From contig NW_025407844.1 in assembly GCF_003324165.1 (NCBI RefSeq), positions 372,001-436,000 of the forward strand: a stretch of DNA of 64,000 nucleotides, read 5' to 3'. The first letter of the stretch is position 1. Every line of letters begins with the position of its first letter. This document shows, piece by piece, positions 11,013-22,800 of this stretch. Source of the DNA: Naegleria lovaniensis. Its lineage: Eukaryota; Heterolobosea; Eutetramitea; Acrasida; Naegleriidae. Under the pieces are notes generated by a model that was given only the letters and a program-made list of their open reading frames with translations, searched no databases and was not told where the DNA came from. A program made the translations under genes and the position numbers.

Positions 11013-12173
11013 TTACAGAAAATTTAATTTTGTACACACAATAATTCTTAGAGCTTGGTCCAAGGCTCCTGCAACTGCAAGACCTTCTTTGTCTCTATTC
11101 CAGTCAAAGCAACAAATTGGTTGAGTAGAAACTGTCGATTTTTGAACAAGAATCGTGTTTCCCACAACGCCCTCAGGTGGGTTTCCAATTCTTCGTTCAG
11201 ATGGATAATTACTTGAAAGACACATAGTTTTACAATAACATTCAATAATTAGTAATACTTACTACTTGTACAGAGAAAGTAATCCAGATCCTGAAGCAAC
11301 CAAAAACACATCCCTGTTCTGGGGTAAATGTCTTCCAAGCCACACAGTAGAAGTATTACTGTCTTGAATTTTCTCAGATAAACAAGCATATCCTTTTTCT
11401 GGATGTCTTGTTCTCATATCTAACACATTGAATCTTCCTTCAAGAGTAGTTGCCAGCAATTTGTTCATTTCGATATCTCTTCGGTCGAATTGCAATGAAC
11501 AAATACCATTTTTCAAGTTGGTTTCCCACAAAACACTGTTCGTTCGCAGGTCAAATATTTTCAAGTCTCCATTTTCATAACCACTTGCACACACTCGTTC
11601 GTTAGCATTGAATGAATTTCCCAAGCAGACAGCCCAACAATCAACTTTGACAGACTCTTGCGGTTCGAGGCTCACTATTGGTTTGTGTTTTAGCCGCAAA
11701 TCCCAAATTTTGACACAACCATCTCTGGAACCTGTTGCAATTTCGGGTGGACCATAACTGAGGCCACATCCATCAACACAATTAATTATTTGAGAGTGGG
11801 CTTTTTCAATTGTGAATAAGGGTTGATTATTTTTTGGTTTGTTTAAATCATAAACAAGAATATTTCCATCAAAATCTCCACAAGCTAAATGTCTTTCTTC
11901 AAGGCCTGTTGCCTCAAAAGTGCAGCATTTAAAGGGATGCTTATGATCAATGTCATACAGTTTGTTCACATCTTTTCCATCTTCAGTGAGGGTGTATACT
12001 TGAATACAACCAGTTCCTCTCGGAACACCACCTGCAGCAATAAACCGAGCACTACTCGGAATCCACTTGCAATCATTCACTGTCCAATTTAAAGGTTTGT
12101 TGATGTGCTCTATGATTCTTGGTTTATCCATTTTTTTTGTAGTTGGCTTCCGTGTCGACATACAACAACGCAA
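11013..12173 (-). CDS. DNAAF10: WD-repeat protein WDR92 / dynein axonemal assembly factor 10
   Basis: Exons 12173-11263 and 11211-11013 (intron GTAAGT...AAG, 51 bp) join in LYKY|NYPSERR and give 369 residues, close to the human length of 357. The protein is one seven-blade WD40 propeller. Stretches such as MDKPRIIEHINKPLNWTV, GVPRGTGCIQVY, ATGSRDGCVKIWDLR, VCASGYENGDLKIFDLR and TQPICCFDW match WDR92 throughout, including the C-terminal RIIVCTKLN. WDR92 works with the R2TP/prefoldin-like chaperones to pre-assemble axonemal dyneins in the cytoplasm. Its presence fits an organism with a flagellate stage. Translation may start at 12173, 12158 or 12128; the latter two Met codons are closer to the conserved start. 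The gene converges with the PARG gene across 67 bp. Confidence 0.92.
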
Positions 12174-12332
12174 TTAGGAAACGGGTTGTATTCGCCATCA
12201 TCATTTGGAGCGTCAGCGAGAGTCTTTGAAAAGCAAATATTTTAATGAAAAAACCTCAAGTTAATTAATTTATGGTATTCCTGAGTTGAAAATTGGTTAA
12301 ACCCACAGAGTTTAAATTTACATTGTTTACAC

Positions 12333-14285
<1,953 letters not shown>

Positions 14286-14658
14286 TTTTGAATTTTTTTT
14301 TGGAGGAGTCAACCCTAGCACTTGATTACAACACTGCGTAGGTTTTGGAAAGCGGGACCTGAAGGAGTGATGAAACTAGCATTTTGAGAAGTGGTTTTCA
14401 ATCCATAGATGAGAAAACGCTCCATCCTTGACCATTCGTCATGGATATCTAAGCCATTTACTTTGACTTTACATGTTTGATGAAGGTCAACAACCATTGA
14501 TCAAATTGATAGGATTAATACGACGGATCTTCTTAGGAGTACCCAGGTTGAGAGGCATTGGTTTCGGAACTGGTTCGGACTGCATATCATTCAAACCAAA
14601 TCTTTTCAAATGATGATAAAGGGAATTTACTTGTTCACTGTTACTATGGCTTTATAGG
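14286..14658. other. Spacer upstream of ATP synthase beta
   Basis: This lies between the end of the HAP2-like gene and the ATP synthase beta start, both on the minus strand. Two short minus-strand frames occur (32 and 60 codons, around 14591-14492 and 14497-14315). Neither has a recognisable domain or a convincing splice partner. It probably holds the beta-subunit promoter and leader. Confidence 0.4.
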
Positions 14659-17059
14659 TCAAAGCTTCATCTTTTTAGAGTTGAATGTGCTCATGACCTT
14701 TAAATTGTCTCCTGGACAACTTTCAAAAGAATACTCCTCTCGAGAAAAATCACAAAACAAAACTGCCCCACTTAACCATTTGAGGAATCGCTTTCTTTTC
14801 AAATTACCATATCGGTGCTCAATTAATGCTTTTTCCACAGTCTTTCTCTTGAAACAACAACACGTGATACACATGGATAACAATAGCAGCACACCCGTCA
14901 CTAAGGCAAAAGTACAAACAATTGCAACTATTTGAGCAACGACTGGAATTCCCATGAATGAACTAAAAAAATCATTGCTCCTCGAATCATCTTCACTGGT
15001 TTCTTGTTTTGAAGAATCAATAGAGCAGAGTGGAGTAACAAGGGCAAGTCGTGTGGTGGTATTGGACCAATATGAAATATATTGTCCAGAACACATGCAC
15101 ATGATTCCAGAGCTCGTTTGTAAACCATTGCCACAATTCAACTTTAACATTTTGTCTTTAAAATTCGCCGAGTTGAGGATTGCATCAGACGTGGCTTGCA
15201 AGTTTCCTTGTTTTGGTTGGCATGTATTATTGTGGCTATTGTACTGTTGTGTCGTGAGATCACAATGGACTGGAACTTCACATGAAAGAGAGGCATAGTT
15301 AAAAACTGTCTTGTTGTCATATTTTTCGCTGCAATTCAAAGGAACACAAATTTTCTGAGTGGAATCAAAGACAAGATCGGAATGTTGGCAATTTGCTTCA
15401 CATTTTACGTTTCCATTGTCAATTATAGTTTTTTGATAAGGACCTTTGCAAAAATCTTCATTGACAGTTGTCGAGGAGTCTTCAAAGGCGAAGGGTATTT
15501 CTATGGTAGACATGATATTGCCATTATCTCCAACTTGAAGAATACATTTTCCACGACTAAGCTGAAAATGGAGTGAAATAACCATGAACACTTGTCACTG
15601 AATTATATAGTTAGAACTTACTGTCAGGAAAGTGTTGAAAATTATTTTCTTGACGTCGAATCCCTCAATTCTTGGTTGTGTGTATTGTCGTTGAGTTTTC
15701 TTTCATGAGTAATCAACAGATGAGTTCATTAATGAAAAATGATTTTTGCACAATACAAATATGGTCCACATATTTAACCATGAGAAAACTACTTACATTG
15801 CAAGAAAGATCCGTGGAGCAACAATCAAGTAATGTAACATCGATTAATCCTGGTGTTTCAATATTGTTGAAAATGTCCAATGAAACGCTCACAGTTTGAT
15901 CATTTCGAAAAGCTCCCTTAGAAACAATCACAGGATTTCCTTTCAATTTAGTCAAAGAGAATGTTCCATCCCCAAATGGTAATTCAAAGATCATGGTTGT
16001 TCCTAAAGTTTTATCGCAAAAGTAAACAATTTTTCCAGTATATCGATTATAATAGTAGCAATTTGAATTCTTGTATAACAATTTGATATTTCTAAAAGGA
16101 TAGAATTGATCATTATATGAGGCTGGATCATTGGAGAGAAGGGCGCCTTGAATTCTCAATAGTGAGCCTTTCTGATAGAAACAATCAATATTTCTCAAAT
16201 AAATTTCCGTAGATATTCCAATTTTGTTCATTTCATTTCCAATGTGTTGTTTGGGTACGAGAAAACCAATATTTTGTTTTTCTGGAATCACATAGTAATA
16301 CTCTCTAAAATCCAATTCTCTCAAATCAAATAACATTTCACTCTCTAGAGAGACAGTCATTCCTCTCGTTGAGACACTTCTTTGTTCATTCGTTAAAGAA
16401 ACTCCAAAGGATAAATCTCCTTGTCGTAGAGTGATGAAAATTGAATATTGCAGAGAGGGAGTTCCTACCGTGTATTGAGAATAGATGGTTGAATTGTAGA
16501 GAATTCTTCTCGTTTCATAATAGACTTGTCCCGTATCGGCATTCAGTAATGGCCCACAACAAATTCCATTGATCATCGTAGTCATTGTGGATGTCGCCGT
16601 AGCTGAGAGTCTTCTTTCATCACGACAACTCTGTGATTGAATTTGATAATCTTCAAAAGCATTTCGGAGAGAACCCACATATTTCAGAGGAAAATGTACA
16701 TAGACATCACTTCGTTCTATTTGAATGACCACATCCGAAGTAACGGTCCAATACGACGAATGAGAATCTGTATCTTGAGGGTCAAGTGGAATGGGTTGAT
16801 CGGGAGAGACATGAATTTTTAAATCTTGTTTCAAACCCTCATCACCAATATTCAATCCAATGACAAAGGTATTTTTACAGGATATTAAATTGTTCTTGGA
16901 ATTGCAAATTTTTACAAAATTATTCGTTGTTACAAAACCCGAAAGAAAAGCTGAGGTATTGAGGAAGGGAAGAAAAATAGAAGAATAAATTAGTAAAAGG
17001 TACAGATACTGAAAGAAACGAATTGTTGATATATTGTTGAGAATGTTTGTTATTGGCAT
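14659..17059 (-). CDS. HAP2: HAP2/GCS1-type gamete fusogen
   Basis: Three exons, 17059-15797, 15699-15622 and 15561-14659, join in frame to 747 residues. Introns are GTAAGT...AAAG (97 bp) and GTAAGT...TTCAG (60 bp). The N-terminus is a signal peptide. VVIQIERSDVYVHFPLKY (about 110-127) and GICC (165-168) fit the HAP2 ectodomain. So does FLVPKQ..NEMNKIGIS, which resembles the family DGxECNKIGV region, followed by a C..QKGSL segment. FNTFLTLSRGKCILQVGD, made only by splicing in the 78-bp middle exon, matches the domain-III strand with its conserved Cys. One transmembrane segment (about 654-677) is followed by CCCFKRK and a basic tail. HAP2 drives gamete membrane fusion. It shares a fold with class II viral fusion proteins, but it is a host gene of eukaryotes. 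The fusion loops look short or divergent. The assignment is by remembered motifs only. Confidence 0.72.
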
Positions 17060-17125
17060 TGTTTATAAATTAACTAAAATAGAAATTTCTTTTCTTGACT
17101 TTCTCTCTAAAAACATTTTGAAAAA

Positions 17126-17546
17126 ATGAAACAAAAGACATTGGAATCCGATTTTTATTTCATTGAAATTGAAACGTAGGTTGATCCCACCCAATCGGAA
17201 TGAACTTTTAGTCGAATGATAAATTTTGAAAATCTTGGAAACACTAATAATCAGTCCTCCTGATACTTCAAAAACTCAATTTCTTTCAAGCCTTCATCAA
17301 CAAATTTCAAGTCTATTCGGGAAATCATGTTTAAATATTATTAATATTCAAGTCATGTATTATTCAAAAAAGAACAAGTTAGCAATTATTGCCATTGAAC
17401 GAAGATTCCTCACTCATATCTATAACATTATGCCATTCATTGAGAATGGAGCTCGTATCGTAAAGGCTTCTCCCTATTTGCACACCATTGTGAGTAATAA
17501 CAGACTCTATTGTGAGCAATTGCTCATCTGTGCAGCTACCAAATAA
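17126..17546 (+). CDS. RNase P/MRP subunit, POP5/RPP14-like
   Basis: An ATG at 17126 opens a 50-nt exon (MKQKTLESDFYFIEIE) ending at a GTAGGT donor. The second exon, 17255-17546, follows a CAG acceptor and gives 113 residues in total. The product fits the small RNase P protein family in size and layout: an initial YFIEIE strand, a helix with SLFGKSCLNI, then QVMYYSKKNKLAIIAIERR resembling the V.YF...T..AI+R..R segment. After that come a helix and a final strand ending VSNNRL..EQLLIC. These proteins help mature tRNA and rRNA precursors. The splice donor is less standard than others here. Without it, translation could only begin at an internal Met. Only 66 bp separate its ATG from the divergent HAP2-like gene. 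Confidence 0.6.
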
Positions 17547-17831
17547 TTTGGTTAATTTCTGGAAAGCAGCCAATTCAATGATTCCGAGCGTCATGATGGA
17601 GTGAGCGGATATGGTGATGATGATGACGGAGCGAGCGAATGATCCCTGCAACATGCAATAATACCAAGCTAATAATAATCATGGATAATAGTTGAATTAA
17701 TATATAAAGCTTGGTAATTAGGATTACACTCGCGAAAACAACACAGTCCACTACAACCAAGTGTATACTTCACAACTTTGTAGTAGAGAGTGAGCCAATC
17801 CCGCATCTTATCACTTGATAACAATAAAAAA

Positions 17832-19763
17832 ATGTCACCACCTCATCCTCTGCCGGCTCACCATCAACAACAACACTCCAGTTCCCTTCTTTACAACAAC
17901 AACTTGTCACCGCAAACACTACATCCGAGAGACAATCATAACGATCATACGTATGAAGAGAGTACAAGTAGCTCTGGTACGACGACCACGACCACCACAG
18001 CACCCATGATGAACAGCAGTAACATTGTCAAACATCATCATACAAAGAATAGTCATTCCTCTTTTCATTCATCCTCCACCACGTCATCACAGAATTCATT
18101 GCTAAATCGATGCTTATCCTTCTCCACTCGAATGCTCATTTTAATATTTTTCATTGGGTTTTTATTTGCCATGTATTCCATGTTACGATTTCATGGTAAA
18201 GTAATATCAAATAAGGCAGATACATCTGTGAGAAATGAATTTATTACAAAACCAGTGATTGAAAGAGTATTTAATGGAAAGATTGATTATTCAGAAGATT
18301 CTGAGGATGAAAAGAATGATGGTCCTCCCATGAGTGGTGAAGCGATAAATTTTGCTTCAAAACTCATTGGAGCTGTTGTCACTCACAAGGATGGGTTTAC
18401 AAGTGTTGTTTCCAATGGTGGTGGTAGTGATGGTAGTGATGGCCGTGATGGTTCTAACACTCATGGAGGTGTTGTTAGTGATGGTTCTAACACTTCAGTG
18501 GATCAAGAAGATGATATAGAAACAGGAACTATGTTCAATCTTGTTTGTAATGTGAACAAGTTACAACCAGCGACTGTTGGTTCAAAAGATCAATTATCGA
18601 ATAAGAACTCTCTTGCAAGCTCTAAATGTGTGGATTGCAACAAAATTCAAGAATTGAAAGGAATCAAAACAAGTATTTGCAAACCATCGAGTAGTGGAAC
18701 GAGTTTCTTAAAATGCATTCAATACGATGCTTTTACGAAATTATGTCAAGCTAATAATTTAATTATTAATTTATCTAAAATTAGAAAAGTGAGCTGTTTA
18801 AGATATAGAAATGAGAATTGTGCCTATTCCAATTCCAATTCATATTATTCATATGATTCTAAAGCCTATTTATTAGATTGTGATTTTGACTATTCCAAAT
18901 TTACCATCTCTTCACATTCTAAAGATTTCCAAAAAGATATTTTTGCATCCTTTTCAAAAGATACAAATCCTGAAGAAACCGAAAGTAGAAGTGACATTGT
19001 CAAACGAGAAAACGAAGTCTCTATTTTAGTTTTCAGAGAAAATGGTCCTCGAAACGAAATTGAAAATATTTTCTATGTGATGAGTGAATTATATAACACG
19101 TATTTATTGACAGAGGTTTTTGATTTAAATTGGAAACATCTGGATATTGTATTTATGGATGATCACAAACCATCCAAGTTTGATATATTATGGAAATCAC
19201 TTTTTAAGAGTGTGAATTCCATGAGCAATATTTATAAGGAAATGAATCAAGTTGTAAGATTCAAACATGTGATCTTTCAACCAAGTGTTTATGCTTCACC
19301 ATTGGTTTTAGCATCAAAATCGACGATTGAGCAAAACGAACATTGTAACATGAAAGCTTTGATCAATAATTTTGCTTCCATATTGCTACAAACGTTCAAG
19401 ATTGAAAAGCACGCTAAAAGAACCTCCGAAAAGCCTCTTGTTATTCTAGCGTTGGACGATGAGGATGTTAAGAACACTCTCTCTAAACGAACTGGTATTG
19501 AACTGGCGCTACAGTTTGCCTCCTTAACCATCAAAGAACAATTACAACTCGCTACTCAAAGCTCCTTGTTGATCGGTCAAGGTGACAAATTGATATTGTC
19601 TCTCTTTCTTCCTTCCACCTCTGCAGTCATTGAAATTCAACAACAAACATCATCGTATGGAGATGCTTTTCACAGCATTGCAGAATGGAAAGGACTCAAA
19701 TTTTCAAGGATTGACAAGTCCAAAGTGTTAGCTGAATTCGAAAAATTGTTTCCTGATCGATAA
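17832..19763 (+). CDS. GT61-like type II membrane glycosyltransferase
   Basis: A single exon of 643 residues. The N-terminal 98 residues are His/Ser/Thr/Asn-rich and cytosolic. Residues 100-118 (MLILIFFIGFLFAMYS...) form a signal anchor, so the rest would face the Golgi lumen. A Gly/Ser/Asp-rich stem (GGGSDGSDGRDGS) precedes a Cys-containing region and the catalytic-type domain. The C-terminal part, LATQSSLLIGQGDKLILSLFLPSTSAVIEIQ, followed by FHSIAEWKGLKFSRI, follows the GT61/EOGT layout: a glycine loop, then FLP...V(I)E, then a family-typical end. The usual HGAGLTN of this family is IGQGDKLIL here, so the His and the Ala-Gly are not kept. It may use a different sugar or may be inactive. It converges with the ELYS-like gene across 64 bp. 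Confidence 0.6.
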   Translation: MSPPHPLPAHHQQQHSSSLLYNNNLSPQTLHPRDNHNDHTYEESTSSSGTTTTTTTAPMMNSSNIVKHHHTKNSHSSFHSSSTTSSQNSLLNRCLSFSTRMLILIFFIGFLFAMYSMLRFHGKVISNKADTSVRNEFITKPVIERVFNGKIDYSEDSEDEKNDGPPMSGEAINFASKLIGAVVTHKDGFTSVVSNGGGSDGSDGRDGSNTHGGVVSDGSNTSVDQEDDIETGTMFNLVCNVNKLQPATVGSKDQLSNKNSLASSKCVDCNKIQELKGIKTSICKPSSSGTSFLKCIQYDAFTKLCQANNLIINLSKIRKVSCLRYRNENCAYSNSNSYYSYDSKAYLLDCDFDYSKFTISSHSKDFQKDIFASFSKDTNPEETESRSDIVKRENEVSILVFRENGPRNEIENIFYVMSELYNTYLLTEVFDLNWKHLDIVFMDDHKPSKFDILWKSLFKSVNSMSNIYKEMNQVVRFKHVIFQPSVYASPLVLASKSTIEQNEHCNMKALINNFASILLQTFKIEKHAKRTSEKPLVILALDDEDVKNTLSKRTGIELALQFASLTIKEQLQLATQSSLLIGQGDKLILSLFLPSTSAVIEIQQQTSSYGDAFHSIAEWKGLKFSRIDKSKVLAEFEKLFPDR

Positions 19764-19827
19764 GATTTATGTCTCTGATTCAGTAAAAGGCTGATTGAGA
19801 TTTAATGAAAATCATAAATGACAATTA

Positions 19828-22800
19828 TTATTCTTCAATAACACTAGTTTCTTCTTCTGCTGACTCTTCTTCCTCTCCAGACTCAGAGTTGTGAGAGGGA
19901 GAACCCTTTGTGTTCTCTTCCTCATCAAAAATGTTGCTAAAAGCAGGTTCCTTTCGAACTGAGACTGGTTGTTCCTCCTCTTCGTCATGCATTTGATCTA
20001 ATTCATTCTCTTCTTGATTCGTTTCTTCCTCCTCATCATACGCTTCTCCTTCCTCTTCTTCTTCATCACTAATTTCTAAAGGCTCTGAATATTTTGGTGA
20101 CGCTTTAGGAGGTAATGTTTTCATTGCCAATTGTCGTGACTGAGGAGGAGGAGGTCTCAATGTTGAAACGCCCCTACTCGTACTACTCTCAGCAGGGATT
20201 TTATCTTCGAGAGAGGATGCTTCTGAAGAGGTCAGTGAGGTTTCACTTTCTGAAGTGGTGCTCGTTTCTTCTTCCAACATGTGATCTTCTTCCTCTGCTG
20301 TGGATGTCTTTTTTCTCTCTTCAATGATTTTGTGTTCACTTGGTAGTCTCATATTTTGAGAGGAGAGTTGTGGAGCAGCAGTTTTCTTTGGACGATGTTG
20401 TTTCCATTTTGGAGCATGATCAAACAATGAAGGAATACGAATGGTCGTATCTTTGGTAGTATTTTCTAACCATGCCTTAAATGATGTCATGGAAGCGACA
20501 TGATCTGTTTTGATCTTTTTAGGTTTTTGTGTAAGTGTTGGGCGTTCAGAGAATAATCGTGATGGATGTTTCAAGCTTGGTTTCAATACAAGTTGTTTGA
20601 ATATGGTTGTAGTAGTACTCGATGGCATGGTTGCAAGTTGTTGCTCTAATGCTCGAAGTTGAATAGGTGGAATAATACTACGAACGAGATCAAGGTAAGA
20701 TGTTCTTGCATCTATGGCTTGTGTTGTTGAGGTATAACTATTTAACATCCAACTATAGAGATTGAATGCATCCACATAATTACTATTTAAAATATAATAC
20801 GAGAACAGTAGATCATAATTCTTCTTATTTTTCAAAAATAGTTCAATCCATAAGCACTCAGTTTCATCAAATGGGAATGTTGTTAACAAGTCCGAGAAGA
20901 AATTTCCCAACAAGGAATAGTGAAGAATGCAAAAGAATACATTTCTTCTCTGTTCTTCCATGTGACTCAATTTTCGTTGCATTTGAAAAGCCAAATGAAC
21001 CATGTCATTGGTGAGATAAATGATTGTTTTTAACACTTCACTCTCAATGGCACTAGTAGAAAATTCTAAAAGTCGATTCGCAGCACTGAATGATGAGCAC
21101 TTGACCAATATTTTAGCAATATCATAATTCCAAGCTCTATGTTTGAGTCCATTATTTGGAGCAGCAAAACTACAACAAGCATATTGAACAGCTTCATTGA
21201 GAAGATCATCATTACTTCTCTTTGTATCTAAAAGCCACAAACTGAATGTAAGATGTTGCCATGGTGTTGTGATCTTGAATAATTTTGCATAACTGTTGAG
21301 CTTTTTAGTGGTCGTGTTATTGTCTGCTGCATGGCTACCAATTCCATGTGAAAGATAATCAATGATGAAATAAAACATGGCAAGATGTTTGTAAATGAAA
21401 GCATCATCATTGAGAGGTTCTTCCCTAAATAGACAAGTGATAAAATGCGATAAATCTTTGGGTGGATATTCCATTGGTTCTTTGCATGCATACTTGAGTA
21501 GAAGATGGATAAAGAATTTTTCTTCTGTAGTAGTAGTAGTGGTATTGGTAGTGTTAGTAGCACTTGTAGTACTTGCAGTAGTAGTAGTGGTAGTGGTAGT
21601 AGCACTTGCAGTAGTAGTAGAAGTGATATTCTCTTGATCGTTCATCTTGTTTGAAGTGATATTCTCTTGATCGGTCATCTTGAATGTTGGATGCATGTCC
21701 GAGTTCACTGACTCTAATCGTAGTAATTCATGAATCGCATGAAATTCTTGTCTTGAAATGTTAATTTCAGAAAGTGGAGGGAATGGATTTAATAACCGAT
21801 CTTTCCATTCCTTTTCCAACGCTGAAGTATTGAATAGATTAGCAGACATTGGTAATAAACCAATTTCCAAGAACCATTCTCCCACTCGTGCATACTCTGC
21901 AATGGATCGAATATGATGATCATAACTCACAAGACTTGGAATGTATACATCAGAAGTCGCTCCATCCTCCATCAATTTTGCTCTATTAATCACAGCTGAA
22001 ATTAATAATCGTAAAGAGTTCAGTCTTTGAATGGACATTGAGATTTTGTTTCTAGTCTCAGCAATGACAAGTGGTGGAATGGTTCTACTTGCATCTGTTC
22101 TTACCATAAAGGTATTGAGATATTCATGAAGTTTCTTCTCTTCAAATTCCTTTTTGTGTTTGATCCAAACCATGATATCCTTAATGTCATGAATGGCAAA
22201 TCTTTGATTCACTGCTGTTGATACTTTATAAATGTCATCGTGATGTATCAAATTAGAATCAGTGTTTGGAACAGTTCCTTGAATGTATTCAACCAATACA
22301 GAGAGAAGAGATTGATCATAGAGCATGTCAAAGATTGTGTTAATGTTAAACAAATCGCTTGCTAGTGTTAATCCTCTTTCTTTGCACATTTGAATCAATC
22401 TTCTTCTCTTATCTCGATTGACAATATCTTCTACATTTCTTTGCGCAACTTCTTGTATTGCCAAATTCATTCTATTCTCATACGTAATATTAAATAGTGT
22501 TTTTTGAGAGAGAATGGTCAGAGTAAATGAGATGGAAGTTGGACTATAAATAATGGAAGACTCCTCAATGAAAATATCTAACAATAATGACGAGCATAGC
22601 GCTGTTTCTGCAGTATAGTCCTGAAGAGATTTTTCTAAAACTTTTTCTGATTTGATCCAAGAGTTCATGTCAAAAACTCCAACATGAAATAGATCATTAC
22701 TGTCATTGCATACAATGATTGCCACGGATGAATCTTTTCTGTTGTGTTTTGTTTTGAACTGAATAGTTTTGAGCTGTAGGTTCATAACCGAGTTGGTTTC

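Noticed and set aside
14315-14497. 60-codon minus-strand frame between ATP synthase beta and the HAP2-like gene
   Set aside because: No domain, no convincing splice partner and no length beyond chance. More likely leader or spacer.
14659-17059. Fusion-protein likeness as a viral envelope remnant
   Set aside because: The motifs and domain order fit cellular HAP2. The gene is spliced and in frame, and nothing virus-like flanks it.
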